Assembly (NCBI RefSeq): GCF_001654925.1
Contig: NZ_LXER01000001.1
Location: forward strand, 21,007 to 85,006
DNA: 64,000 nucleotides
Source: Buttiauxella brennerae ATCC 51605
Lineage (GTDB): Bacteria > Pseudomonadota > Gammaproteobacteria > Enterobacterales > Enterobacteriaceae
Reading direction: 5' to 3'
The notes beneath the pieces are model-generated. The model made no database searches. It had not been told where the DNA came from and saw only the letters and a program-made list of their open reading frames with translations. A program made the position numbers and the translations under genes. Below are positions 19,654-30,579 of the stretch, piece by piece (position 1 is the stretch's first letter; every line of letters begins with the position of its first letter).

Positions 19654-20420
19654 TAGCCGATTCCGTTGCTTTGTAGCAGCGTCAGACTAAACCCCATCAC
19701 CGCCATACCGCAAAGAATGCCGTAACTCGGATTGTTATGCGGGTCGATTTCTTTTGCGAGCGGCATCAGTTCATCGACTGACAACGCCACCATAATGCCC
19801 GCGACGGCAGCCATAATTGCTGCCATTAAAACAGGCGAAATCATCGGGCCTAAGATCAGCCAGGCCAACACGCCCCCCAGAATTTCTGCCAGCCCGGAAA
19901 TCCCTGCCCAGAAGATAGCTTTGCGCTTTGAACCCGTAGCCGCGTAGACCGGGCCTGCCACAGCCAAACCTTCAGGAATATTGTGCAATGCCACTGCGAG
20001 CGCGATCCCCATGCCTAATTCCAGGTTGCTGCTGGCGGTAACAAAGGTCGCCACACCTTCCGGGAAGTTATGTAGGCTAATACCAAGAGTCAGCAACAAG
20101 GCGGTGCGGCGTAAATTACGCGGCTGCGGTTTGCTGTCCATTAAATCTTGTGGATGCGCATGGGGCAGGGCGCGGTCGAGCGCGAAATAGCCCAGCAAAC
20201 CCAGCATAAACATGCCATAACCCAGTACCGGCGACATTCCCTCGGTGTGAAGTGCGGCAGGCAGCATTTCCATAAGCGAGATAAGCAACATAATGCCCGC
20301 TGCAAAGCCGAGAGAAAATGCCAGCACACGGTTTGATGGCTTCTGGCCGAGCACGCCAAGAAAAGCACCAATAAAAGTGGCTCCCCCTGCTAATAGGGTC
20401 AGGATCAAGGGTACTGACAT
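19653..20420 (-). CDS. zupT: ZIP-family metal transporter ZupT
   Basis: Inner-membrane importer (255 residues; E. coli 257) for Zn2+ with broad specificity that includes Fe2+, Co2+ and Mn2+. About eight membrane segments are predicted. The ZIP metal-site motifs are visible: H-N-F-P-E-G (about residues 117-122) and H-N-I-P-E-G-L (about residues 146-152). A strong ribosome site, AAGGAG, lies 7 bases before ATG. A near-perfect Fur-type box lies directly upstream of it (see 20434-20448), which I would not expect for a gene described as weakly constitutive in E. coli. Confidence 0.97.
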   Translation of the reverse strand: MSVPLILTLLAGGATFIGAFLGVLGQKPSNRVLAFSLGFAAGIMLLISLMEMLPAALHTEGMSPVLGYGMFMLGLLGYFALDRALPHAHPQDLMDSKPQPRNLRRTALLLTLGISLHNFPEGVATFVTASSNLELGMGIALAVALHNIPEGLAVAGPVYAATGSKRKAIFWAGISGLAEILGGVLAWLILGPMISPVLMAAIMAAVAGIMVALSVDELMPLAKEIDPHNNPSYGILCGMAVMGFSLTLLQSNGIG

Positions 20421-20433
20421 TTATCACTCCTTT

Positions 20434-20448
20434 TGATAATGATTCTCA
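20434..20448 (-). promoter_or_regulatory. Fur box at zupT
   Basis: TGATAATGATTCTCA matches the 7-1-7 Fur consensus TGATAAT-N-ATTATCA at 13 of 14 defined positions. It ends 14 bases before the zupT ATG, next to the ribosome site, so bound Fur could block the promoter or transcript initiation. The divergent ygiD starts 170 bases away. Confidence 0.65.
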
Positions 20449-20619
20449 TTCATATTAATGGGCGATGTGATAAAAATCGAGAGCCAGTTGAGAAGCTTTA
20501 CACATCGCTTACATTCAAATTTCCTGAAGATCTTCATCATGCTTATCTGAGTTCTTCAAAACACAAAAGCGCGTACTGTGGTGTTTATAAACTGAATGAC
20601 CTGATTAAAGGACACCACC

Positions 20620-21408
20620 ATGACAACTCAACGAATGCCTGCGCTGTTCCTCGGACACGGTAGCCCAATGAACGTGCTGGAAGATAACCAATATACCCAG
20701 GCCTGGCGCCATTTGGGAGAGACGTTACCGCGGCCAAAAGCAATTGTGGTGATATCTGCGCACTGGTTCACTAAAGGCACGGGTGTTACGGCAATGGAAA
20801 CGCCAAAAACTATCCATGACTTCGGTGGTTTCCCGCAGGCGCTCTACGATACTCATTACCCGGCACCGGGTTCCCCTGCGCTTGCACAACAGTTAGTTGA
20901 CCTTCTGGCACCCGTTCCGGTGATGCAAGACAAAGAAGCCTGGGGATTTGACCACGGCTCCTGGGGCGTGCTTATTAAGATGTACCCGAATGCCGATATT
21001 CCAATGGTGCAACTCAGTATCGATAGCACTAAACCGGCGGCATGGCATTTTGAGATTGGCCGCAAGCTGGCGACATTGCGCGATCAGGGCATCATGCTCA
21101 TTGCCAGTGGTAACGTGGTTCATAACCTGAGAACTGCGCGCTGGCACGGTGAAAACACGCCATATCCATGGGCTGAGTCATTTAACCAATACGTTAAAGA
21201 CAATCTCACCTGGCTTGGGCCGGTAGCCGAACACCCACTGGTTAATTACCTGGAACATGAAGGCGGATCGTTATCTAACCCAACAGCGGATCACTACCTG
21301 CCGTTGTTGTATGTTCTCGGGGCATGGGATGGCAAAGAGCCAATTACGCTGCCGACAGACGGTATTGAGATGGGATCGTTGAGTATGCTTTCTGTTGTTG
21401 TCGGATAA
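20620..21408 (+). CDS. ygiD: 4,5-DOPA extradiol dioxygenase family protein YgiD
   Basis: Class III (LigB-type) extradiol ring-cleavage dioxygenase family, 262 residues. The N-terminal G-H-G-S-P-M-N motif, S-A-H-W near residues 46-49 and G-N-V-V-H-N-L near residue 165 supply the His metal ligands typical of the family. E. coli YgiD has weak 4,5-DOPA dioxygenase activity in vitro; its physiological substrate is not known. It is divergent from zupT and convergent with ygiC across a bidirectional terminator. Confidence 0.93.
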   Translation: MTTQRMPALFLGHGSPMNVLEDNQYTQAWRHLGETLPRPKAIVVISAHWFTKGTGVTAMETPKTIHDFGGFPQALYDTHYPAPGSPALAQQLVDLLAPVPVMQDKEAWGFDHGSWGVLIKMYPNADIPMVQLSIDSTKPAAWHFEIGRKLATLRDQGIMLIASGNVVHNLRTARWHGENTPYPWAESFNQYVKDNLTWLGPVAEHPLVNYLEHEGGSLSNPTADHYLPLLYVLGAWDGKEPITLPTDGIEMGSLSMLSVVVG

Positions 21409-21410
21409 GA

Positions 21411-21433
21411 AAAGGCGCGATTTTCGCGCCTTT
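21411..21433. terminator. Bidirectional terminator between ygiD and ygiC
   Basis: A perfect 10-bp stem (21411-21420 with 21424-21433) has a 3-base loop. The minus strand continues with a T-rich tract, so it mainly terminates ygiC; it also sits 2 bases after the ygiD stop. Confidence 0.8.
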
Positions 21434-21439
21434 AACTCG

Positions 21440-22600
21440 TTACTCTACAAACACATGCGGGTAAAAACGCGAAAGATCCTGTGTGATTAATTCGCGATCT
21501 TCACGAATACCGATCCCTGCCGGTTGATCGTTGATCAGCCAGCTTCCGATCAGCACGTAACTATCGCCAAATTTAGGCAACTGATAGAACTCCTGCACGA
21601 TCATGCCTTCATCGCCGTACGGGCCATCGACACGGGCAATTTCTTCGCCGTTTTCGATGATCTTCACGTTCGCACCTTCGCGAGAGAAGATAGGCTTCAC
21701 GACATACTTATCCATCTCAGGATAGTTATCTTCGGCGAAATAAGCTGCCAACAAGTTTGGATGATTCGGGAACATTTCCCACAGCATTGGCAGTAATGCT
21801 TTGTTGGAGATAATGCTCTTCCAGGCAGGTTCCAGCCAACGCACGCCAGCATCTTCAAGCTTGGTGGAGAACATTTCACGCAGCATGAATTCCCACGGAT
21901 AGAGCTTGAACAGGTTGCTGATAACCTGATCCTGCACATCCGTGAACTGGCCTTTCTCGCCCAGACCAATTTCTTCCATGTAAACAAATTCGCTCGCCAC
22001 TTCAGCTTCGGCTGCACAGTCTTGTAAATACTGGACAGTACCGCGATCTTCTACGGTGTCCTGACAGCAGGCGAAATGCACCAGGTTGAAACCGTGCTGC
22101 TGTTTTAATTCAGCAAAACGCTCAATGATCTTCTCTTGCAGGCTGTTGAATTGATCGCTTCCCGCAGGCAAATTCCCAGCCTGAACCTGGTCTTCAAGCC
22201 AGATCCACTGGAAGAATGCCGCTTCGTATAAAGACGTTGGCGTATCGGCATTGTTTTCCAGAAGCTTAGGTTCACCAATGCCATCCCACGCGATATCCAG
22301 GCGTGAGTAAAGTGACGGCTGTTGCGTGCGCCAGGACTGACGCACAAATTCCCAGGTGTGTTTAGGAATGCGGAATTTCGCCAGCAGCTCATCGCTGCTC
22401 ACGACTTTTTCCACAACCTTCAGGCACATCTGGTGCAATTCAGCGGTGACTTCTTCCAGGCGTTCAACCTGCGGAAGAGTCAATTTGTAATAAGCATCTT
22501 CACACCAGTAGGGTTCGCCATACATGGTGTGAAAATTAAAACCATATTCTGTGGCTTTCTCGCGCCAGTCCGGGCGCTCAGTAATCGCAATTCTTTCCAT
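21440..22600 (-). CDS. ygiC: Glutathionylspermidine synthase family protein YgiC
   Basis: ATP-grasp C-N ligase of 386 residues (E. coli identical in length), homologous to the synthetase half of Gsp but without the amidase domain. Family features include the P-N-H-P-N-L segment and the C-terminal [13 protein letters not shown]-binding stretch. Substrate unproven. It starts 6 bases after ygiB and belongs to the tolC-ygiB-ygiC transcription unit known from E. coli. Confidence 0.94.
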   Translation of the reverse strand: MERIAITERPDWREKATEYGFNFHTMYGEPYWCEDAYYKLTLPQVERLEEVTAELHQMCLKVVEKVVSSDELLAKFRIPKHTWEFVRQSWRTQQPSLYSRLDIAWDGIGEPKLLENNADTPTSLYEAAFFQWIWLEDQVQAGNLPAGSDQFNSLQEKIIERFAELKQQHGFNLVHFACCQDTVEDRGTVQYLQDCAAEAEVASEFVYMEEIGLGEKGQFTDVQDQVISNLFKLYPWEFMLREMFSTKLEDAGVRWLEPAWKSIISNKALLPMLWEMFPNHPNLLAAYFAEDNYPEMDKYVVKPIFSREGANVKIIENGEEIARVDGPYGDEGMIVQEFYQLPKFGDSYVLIGSWLINDQPAGIGIREDRELITQDLSRFYPHVFVE

Positions 22601-22606
22601 AATTTC

Positions 22607-23281
22607 TTAGCCACCCATGGAGCGAGAAGAACCTGTTGCGCTGTTGCTGCGCTGCATCGTTGATTGCTTAGCGACGGAGTCGCCGAAGCCGCCACGCGTT
22701 ACTGTGCTGGTGGTGGCTGGTTTTGGTGCCATTGCCGTTTTTGGAACGGTGGTTGTGCGGCCTGGTGTTGCCGCGCCATAGCTCTTACCGCTGGCATCAG
22801 CATATTTGCCGTAAGCCGGGCTTGCCGGGTTCTTTGAGCTAAATAGCGGTTGTTGCGCGAAGCCCGCACCGCCACCCATCAGACGACCCATCATGTAACC
22901 CGCCATCAGTGGCATCCAGAAGCTGCCACTTTGTTGTGGCTGAGCCTGAGCTTGTTCACCTGCCATGCTGGCTTGTGCAGGCGCTTGCTGGCATTGGCCT
23001 TCACCAAACTCAGCAATACATTCTTCGCGTGAAGCGTATTTAGGTGCAGTACGTTCTGCTTCTTTCAGCGCGCTGTTAAAGGCAGTTGTACATTCAGCAC
23101 TTTTGCCTGGATTGGCTTGTGAGCAGTCATCCGCGTTTTGATACATGGAAACTGTTTCGTCATTTTGTTCGCAACCGGCAAGCATAAACACAGCGGTAAC
23201 CGCCAGTGCGACCGGCGTCAAATGGCGTGCGTTCCAGCTTTTGCGGAACGATGCGTGGTTTATGATTTTTGTCCGTTTCAT
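22607..23281 (-). CDS. ygiB: DUF1190 envelope protein YgiB
   Basis: Envelope protein of 224 residues (E. coli 223). The N-terminus has a basic stretch, a hydrophobic segment and a lipobox-like L-A-G-C (Cys37), so a lipoprotein is likely. A central Gln/Ala-rich part precedes a Gly-rich segment (M-M-G-R-L-M-G-G-G) and a Ser/Thr/Pro-rich tail. Its function is unknown. It lies 159 bases downstream of tolC and 6 bases before ygiC. Confidence 0.92.
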   Translation of the reverse strand: MKRTKIINHASFRKSWNARHLTPVALAVTAVFMLAGCEQNDETVSMYQNADDCSQANPGKSAECTTAFNSALKEAERTAPKYASREECIAEFGEGQCQQAPAQASMAGEQAQAQPQQSGSFWMPLMAGYMMGRLMGGGAGFAQQPLFSSKNPASPAYGKYADASGKSYGAATPGRTTTVPKTAMAPKPATTSTVTRGGFGDSVAKQSTMQRSNSATGSSRSMGG

Positions 23282-23408
23282 TGTTCTGTCCTGAGCCCAG
23301 TGGTTATGGTGCTTAGAATAGGGGATGAATGGTTGAAATTAAAGCGATGACGGCAGTTTGGAGGGGGATCTTTACTTTGCCTTACGTTCGAATGCGTAAG
23401 TTGTGACG

Positions 23409-23428
23409 GGGGCGTGTTGCCACGCCCC
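23409..23428 (-). terminator. G+C hairpin downstream of tolC
   Basis: A perfect 8-bp G+C stem (23409-23416 with 23421-23428) with a 4-base loop lies 12 bases after the tolC stop, without a U run. It probably attenuates or stabilises the tolC message before ygiBC. Confidence 0.45.
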
Positions 23429-23440
23429 ACAAAACTATGA

Positions 23441-24934
23441 TCAGTTACCGAATGGGTTAGCTGATTTATTACCTGTTGCTGACACTGGAGTCGCTTTTGC
23501 GGGCGTCGCAGGCTCAGTGGTGGCGGCAGTATCGGCTGAGTAGCCATCTGCACGAGCATTCTGGTCTGGCGTTTCTGGAGCAACACTTTCAGCGGTAGTT
23601 GGAACAGGTTTGCCCAACGTTCCGTTCAACGCAACCAGGTCTTGTTCGTTAAGCGTACCCAGTGCTGATTTAATATTCAGCTGGTTGATCAGGTAGTTAT
23701 AACGAGCGCTGGAGAGCTGTTGTTTAGCGTTGTACAACGTAGTTGTCGCATCCAACACATCAACGATGGTACGAGTACCCACAGAGTAACCTGCTTCCAT
23801 TGCATCTAAAGAGCTTTGGGCAGACACAACCGCTTGTTTGTAAGCGTTGATGGTGCTGATTGACGCGTTCACGTTGTTAAACGAAGAACGAACCGTTTGT
23901 ACAACGCTACGGTGCGCGCTTTCCAGCTGCTCACTTGCGCCAACAAAGTTGTATTGCGCTTGTTTCACCTGGGAAGTCACAGAACCGCCGCTATACAGTG
24001 GCAACGAGAAGTTTATGCCGATTTTGTTCTGGCCAATGTTGCTGTCGTTATATGCCTGGCTGCTGGTGGTGGTTTTAGAACCACTATAAGTGGTATCAGA
24101 TACGCCAGTAGAAGCGGTTAAGCCAACAGTTGGCATATGGCCAGTTTCAGCGTAGCGGATTTGCTCACGAGCTAAGTCCTGAGACAGACGCGCTTGCAAC
24201 AATGCCAGGTTGCGCTTTTCTGCATCTTTCAGCAGGTTATTCACGGCATCAGGCTTGTTGGTTTTAAAACCGTCAACATTCAGTGAAGCCAGAGACGGGT
24301 AGTAGTTACCGGTGACCTGGCGCAGCGTTTCTACTGAGTTGTCCAGATTGTTACGTGCGGTCACTTCGTCTGCTAATACGCTATCGTATTGTGCACGGGC
24401 GTTCTGTACGTCAGTAATGGCGACCAGGCCTACGTTAAAGCGCTGCGTGGTTTGGTCTAACTGGCGATAAATAGCCTGTTTCTGTGCTTCAGTGAAGGAC
24501 AGCGCATCAATGGCGCTCAGCACGTTAAAATAGGCTGTTGCAGTATTCAGAATCAGGGTTTGTTGGTCTGTCTGATAAGTGACGTCTTGAATACCGGCTG
24601 ATTTTTCTTGCAGGGTCAGCGCACGCCATTTTGACATATCAAAAATGGTTTGCGTCAATTGCAAAGAACCACTGGTTTGGCTGGAATCGATGCCATTCGA
24701 ATCACTAAACCCATTGGTGTATTCATAATCAGCACCAAGGCCGAGCTGTGGCAGTAATGGACTGCGTGCTTCGTTAATTTTTTCGAATGCGGCATCACGG
24801 TCAGCAGCGGATTTACGCAAGTCCGGGTTGCTTAAACGTGCCTGCTGATAAACCTGCATTAGGTTTTCTGCCTGGCTCATGGCACTGAAACCCGTTAGGC
24901 TCAGACCGATAAGAATTGGGAGCAGTTTCTTCAT
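23441..24934 (-). CDS. tolC: Outer-membrane efflux channel TolC
   Basis: Trimeric outer-membrane/periplasmic channel shared by AcrAB and other tripartite pumps and by type I secretion systems. 497 residues (E. coli 493). It has a signal peptide (residues 1-22, ending S-Q-A), duplicated helical repeats of the OEP family and a Thr/Pro/Ala-rich C-terminal tail beyond residue 450. The ATG at 24934 is preferred over one 6 bases upstream because AAGGA sits at proper spacing only for this one. It is divergent from nudF. Confidence 0.97.
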   Translation of the reverse strand: MKKLLPILIGLSLTGFSAMSQAENLMQVYQQARLSNPDLRKSAADRDAAFEKINEARSPLLPQLGLGADYEYTNGFSDSNGIDSSQTSGSLQLTQTIFDMSKWRALTLQEKSAGIQDVTYQTDQQTLILNTATAYFNVLSAIDALSFTEAQKQAIYRQLDQTTQRFNVGLVAITDVQNARAQYDSVLADEVTARNNLDNSVETLRQVTGNYYPSLASLNVDGFKTNKPDAVNNLLKDAEKRNLALLQARLSQDLAREQIRYAETGHMPTVGLTASTGVSDTTYSGSKTTTSSQAYNDSNIGQNKIGINFSLPLYSGGSVTSQVKQAQYNFVGASEQLESAHRSVVQTVRSSFNNVNASISTINAYKQAVVSAQSSLDAMEAGYSVGTRTIVDVLDATTTLYNAKQQLSSARYNYLINQLNIKSALGTLNEQDLVALNGTLGKPVPTTAESVAPETPDQNARADGYSADTAATTEPATPAKATPVSATGNKSANPFGN

Positions 24935-25147
24935 TTGCATTCCTTGTTGTGAAGCAGAAATTGTTTGTTAGCGCTGACAAGAGCCGAAAATGATCGCCGA
25001 TTCTAGCAGAGTCTGCCAGCTGGGCTGCTTGGCGTAATGTGCCATCTGCCCTTAATTTTCATCAATCTACCATATTGGAAATGAAACGGCAGTCATACAG
25101 ACTTGAATTGAGCCATTTCATGACCATAAAAATATCAGGAACCCCCC

Positions 25148-25780
25148 ATGACTAAGCAAAAAGATCAACTTGTCACGTTAGGTAAAAACGATGTTGAAAT
25201 TATTGCACGGGAAACGCTTTATAGCGGTTTTTTTTCGCTAGATCTTTATCGCTTCCGTCATCGCTTGTTTAATGGAGAAATGAGTGGCGAGGTCCGCCGT
25301 GAAATTTTAGAACGCGGGCATGCTGCTGTGCTGCTACCCTATGACCCTGTGCGAGACGAAGTTGTCTTGATAGAACAGATTCGAATTGCCGCGTATGACA
25401 CCAGCGAAAGCCCGTGGTTGCTCGAACTGGTCGCGGGCATGATTGAAGAGGGTGAAAGCGTCGAAGGCGTGGCACGCCGTGAAGCCGTGGAAGAAGCAGG
25501 TTTGGTCGTGGGTCGAACCAAACCGGTTATCAACTACCTGGCAAGTCCGGGTGGAACCAGCGAGCGTTTATCTATCCTGGTGGGAGAAGTTGATGCTTCG
25601 AACGCGCAGGGTATACATGGTCTGGCAGATGAAAACGAAGATATTCGTGTTCATGTCGTGAGCCGGGAACAGGCTTATCAGTTAGTTGAAGAAGGGAAAA
25701 TCGACAACGCAGCTTCAGTCATCGCACTGCTTTGGCTGCAATTGCATCATGAGAAATTAAGAGAAGAGTGGAACAATTAA
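25148..25780 (+). CDS. nudF: ADP-ribose diphosphatase
   Basis: Nudix hydrolase that splits ADP-ribose to AMP and ribose 5-phosphate (210 residues; E. coli 209). The Nudix box G-x5-E-x7-R-E-x-x-E-E-x-G is complete around residues 98-120. It is the first gene of the nudF-yqiB-cpdA-yqiA-parE series; yqiB starts 2 bases after its stop. Confidence 0.97.
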   Translation: MTKQKDQLVTLGKNDVEIIARETLYSGFFSLDLYRFRHRLFNGEMSGEVRREILERGHAAVLLPYDPVRDEVVLIEQIRIAAYDTSESPWLLELVAGMIEEGESVEGVARREAVEEAGLVVGRTKPVINYLASPGGTSERLSILVGEVDASNAQGIHGLADENEDIRVHVVSREQAYQLVEEGKIDNAASVIALLWLQLHHEKLREEWNN

Positions 25781-25782
25781 AT

Positions 25783-26205
25783 ATGAAGCGCTATACACCT
25801 GACTTCCCTGAAATGATGCGCCTGTGCGAAACAAACTTTGCGCAACTACGACGCCTGCTTCCTCCTAATGATGAAGTCGGGGACAAAGTCACATATCAGG
25901 TGAGTAGCGCCCAATATCGACTCACCATCCTTGAATCGACTCGCTACACAACACTCGTTCAAATTGAACAAACTGTCCCGGCGGTGAGCTACTGGAGCCT
26001 GCCTTCGATGTCGGTCAGGCTTTACCATGACGCCATGGTCGCGGAAGTGTGTTCAAGTCAGCAGATCTTTCGTTTCAAAGCGCGTTATGATTATCCTAAT
26101 AAAAAGTTGCATCAACGCGACGAAAAGCATCAAATTAACCAGTTTCTGGCCGACTGGTTACGATTTTGTTTGGCGCATGGAGCGATGGCGGTTCCGGTTT
26201 ATTAG
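25783..26205 (+). CDS. yqiB: DUF1249 protein YqiB
   Basis: Cytoplasmic protein of 140 residues, same length as E. coli YqiB, with a nearly identical central and C-terminal part. No function is established. The ATG at 25783 is chosen over an upstream GTG inside nudF because E. coli YqiB begins at the equivalent M-K-R-Y-T-P-D. It sits between nudF and cpdA, as in E. coli. Confidence 0.94.
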   Translation: MKRYTPDFPEMMRLCETNFAQLRRLLPPNDEVGDKVTYQVSSAQYRLTILESTRYTTLVQIEQTVPAVSYWSLPSMSVRLYHDAMVAEVCSSQQIFRFKARYDYPNKKLHQRDEKHQINQFLADWLRFCLAHGAMAVPVY

Positions 26206-26230
26206 TCGCGGTGAAACCTAAGGACACCAT

Positions 26231-27058
26231 TTGGAAAGCCTATTAAATCTTCCTGTGGCCGGTGGGGGCCAGATCAGGATCTTGCAAATTACAGATACCC
26301 ACCTGTTCTCTGGAAAGAATGAAACGCTGCTTGGTATCAATACCTGGATGAGCTATCAGGCGGTTGTTGACGCCATCCTTGCCGAGCAGCGTCACTATGA
26401 TCTTATTGTTGCGACTGGGGATTTAGCCCAGGACCATAGCGCGCAAGCCTATCAGCACTTTGTTGAAGGCATTGCGGGGATCCCTGCGCCCTGTGTTTGG
26501 CTGCCAGGGAACCATGATTTTCAACCCGCAATGTTCAGCTCGTTACTGGAAGCCGGGATCTCGCCTGCAAAACAAGTGTTCCTTGGCGACAGCTGGCAAA
26601 TTTTGTTGTTAGACAGTCAAGTCTTTGGTGTTCCGCACGGTGAACTGAGCGACTACCAGCTCGACTGGTTAGAGCGCAAACTTGCCGGTGCGCCTGAACG
26701 CCACACACTCTTACTGCTGCATCATCATCCGGTACCGGCTGGCTGTAGCTGGCTTGACCAACATAGCCTGCGCAATGCCGCAGAGCTTGATAACGTGCTG
26801 CAAAAATTCCCGAAAGTGAAAACGCTGGTTTGTGGGCATATTCACCAGGAGTTAGATCTCGACTGGAATGGCAGGCGTATGCTGGCGACGCCATCGACCT
26901 GCGTCCAGTTCAAGCCTCACTGTGCCAATTTCACTCTCGATACCATCGAGCCTGGCTGGCGTTGGCTGGAACTTCACCCCAATGGCGAAGTGACCACTGA
27001 GGTTTGCCGCCTGAAAGGTGCGGTTTTCAACCCAGACACCGCTTCAGAAGGCTATTGA
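26231..27058 (+). CDS. cpdA: 3',5'-cyclic-AMP phosphodiesterase
   Basis: Calcineurin-like metallophosphoesterase that hydrolyses cAMP to AMP and so tunes CRP activity. 275 residues, as in E. coli. Motifs in order: D-T-H (about residues 22-24), G-D-L-A-Q-D, G-N-H-D and G-H-I-H, supplying the two-metal site. The start is TTG, placed by AGGA 6 bases upstream and by alignment with the E. coli N-terminus M-E-S-L-L. Its stop overlaps the yqiA start by one base. Confidence 0.96.
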   Translation: MESLLNLPVAGGGQIRILQITDTHLFSGKNETLLGINTWMSYQAVVDAILAEQRHYDLIVATGDLAQDHSAQAYQHFVEGIAGIPAPCVWLPGNHDFQPAMFSSLLEAGISPAKQVFLGDSWQILLLDSQVFGVPHGELSDYQLDWLERKLAGAPERHTLLLLHHHPVPAGCSWLDQHSLRNAAELDNVLQKFPKVKTLVCGHIHQELDLDWNGRRMLATPSTCVQFKPHCANFTLDTIEPGWRWLELHPNGEVTTEVCRLKGAVFNPDTASEGY

Positions 27059-27633
27059 TGTCAACGCTACTTTACCTACACGGCTTCAATAGTTCGCCGC
27101 GTTCAGCCAAAGCCACAAGCATGCAAACGTGGCTTGCGCAGAACCACCCGCACATCAAGATGGTTATACCCGAACTCCCACCGTATCCTGCTGATGCGGC
27201 AGAGTTGCTGGAGTCGCTGGTGCTGGAACACGGCGGTGAACCGCTGGGCGTAGTTGGCTCCTCTTTGGGGGGGTATTACGCCACCTGGTTGTCGCAATGT
27301 TTTATGTTGCCAGCGGTAGTGGTAAACCCGGCGGTACGGCCTTTTGAATTGCTGGTCGATTATCTTGGCACCAACGAGAACCCCTACACCGGGCAGCAAT
27401 ATGTGCTAGAGTCTCGCCATATTTACGATCTTAAAGTCATGCAAGTTGACCCGTTAGAAGCGCCGGATCTCATCTGGTTGTTACAACAAACGGGTGACGA
27501 AGTGCTTGATTACCGCCAGGCGGTGGCGTACTACACCCCCTGTCGCCAGACGGTAGAATCCGGTGGCAATCATGCCTTTGTAGGCTTCGAAGATTATTTC
27601 ACACAGATCGTCGACTTCCTTGGCTTGCACTGA
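27058..27633 (+). CDS. yqiA: Alpha/beta-hydrolase esterase YqiA
   Basis: Small esterase of the UPF0227 family (191 residues; E. coli 193). The N-terminal Y-L-H-G-F segment, the nucleophile elbow G-S-S-L-G-G (Ser near residue 67) and a C-terminal G-G-N-H-A segment give a Ser-His type site. The start ATG at 27058 shares one base with the cpdA stop (TGATG), indicating coupled translation. A longer frame begins inside cpdA and is rejected. Confidence 0.95.
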   Translation: MSTLLYLHGFNSSPRSAKATSMQTWLAQNHPHIKMVIPELPPYPADAAELLESLVLEHGGEPLGVVGSSLGGYYATWLSQCFMLPAVVVNPAVRPFELLVDYLGTNENPYTGQQYVLESRHIYDLKVMQVDPLEAPDLIWLLQQTGDEVLDYRQAVAYYTPCRQTVESGGNHAFVGFEDYFTQIVDFLGLH

Positions 27634-27674
27634 GGCCTTAAGTTGAATTCCTGTTTCGCAATCTGAACGAATAA

Positions 27675-29573
<1,899 letters not shown>

Positions 29574-29578
29574 TCACT

Positions 29579-29626
29579 GTGCCTCTACTTTAAGTATTTA
29601 TATTTTAAATAGAGGCACTATATTTC
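29579..29626 (+). terminator. Hairpin after parE
   Basis: A 9-bp stem (29579-29587 with 29610-29618) with a long A+T-rich loop is followed by a T-rich stretch. It is the likely end of the nudF-parE unit and lies before the convergent regulator gene. Confidence 0.55.
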
Positions 29627-29655
29627 TTACGCCAAAAGAAATAGCTCGGGTGAGA

Positions 29656-30306
29656 TTAAAATTTCATTGGCAATGAAGCGACACTGATCAATATCCCGCG
29701 CTCCACCGTAATATGCCCCCCCTTTCTCAGCGCCGAAATCATCATCATCACGTGGCTACGAGACAGTAACGTTCTGTCCTGAATGTAGCGTGCCATGTTA
29801 GTTTTGCTTTTGACTTCATCAGGCTCACTATTTAACGCAAGAATATGGGTGCGTATTTTTTCGTATGAAGTCGGTGCCACCTGGCTGAGGTTATGATGCT
29901 GGAAATGACTGATGGTAAATAGCAGTAACTGAGAAAATTCCCGCCATAAATTATTCGCTTCTAATTGCTTCGACAGTACCTCCATAGGAATAATGCCCAG
30001 TTGCATGGGCTGATTAATCGTAATGTAAGTTGCGTCGTGCGCCATAACGTAGTTGGTAGTGCCTAGCAGCGCTGGCCCTATTGCTGAACTTATCACCCGC
30101 CCATCACGGGCACGATGAACCGTTACACTCCCTTCTTCAAACATATAACACAATGTTTGACTGCTATTGATAAAGTTAAAGCGTTGGCCTTTACGTGCAG
30201 AAACAAAGGTAGCATGGGGGGTAAGTGAGTTGACCAGGATATCGATATCTTCAACAGGTTTGAAATCGCGAAGTGTCACCGGCGTCATATCTTTTATATT
30301 TTGCAT
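29656..30306 (-). CDS. IprA-like winged-helix regulator
   Basis: 216-residue protein with an N-terminal cyclic-nucleotide-binding-like beta domain (about 25-125) and a C-terminal winged helix (about 150-215, Q-D-R-T-L-L-S-R-S-H-V as probable recognition region). It resembles the IprA/YaiV group of Crp-like regulators, of which IprA affects peroxide resistance in Salmonella. No ligand residues can be assigned. It is the first gene of an island between parE and ygiN and lies downstream of, and in the same direction as, the autotransporter gene (274 bases apart), so it may regulate surface genes. A start at the sixth codon downstream cannot be excluded. Confidence 0.7.
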   Translation of the reverse strand: MQNIKDMTPVTLRDFKPVEDIDILVNSLTPHATFVSARKGQRFNFINSSQTLCYMFEEGSVTVHRARDGRVISSAIGPALLGTTNYVMAHDATYITINQPMQLGIIPMEVLSKQLEANNLWREFSQLLLFTISHFQHHNLSQVAPTSYEKIRTHILALNSEPDEVKSKTNMARYIQDRTLLSRSHVMMMISALRKGGHITVERGILISVASLPMKF

Positions 30307-30579
30307 CGTCTGAACCCAAGCTTTTAAGAAATAAGACTAAAAAGAGTTATATAGTTGATTGTAGCATCGGAAAAAAACCATGCTCTTCATTCATTTCTGC
30401 GGGTTAAACCATAGCGGTATACAAAAGTACCTGACATTAAGAACAAATCATTAAGTTCATAGAAAATAAGCTTTATGGTTCCCTTCACATATTTCCACAC
30501 CGGCACTTCTCCAGAAACGGTTCATAATGCCGCGTGAGCGGCATTAATCATGATGAGTTTTACCACCAGGCTCGGTTTG

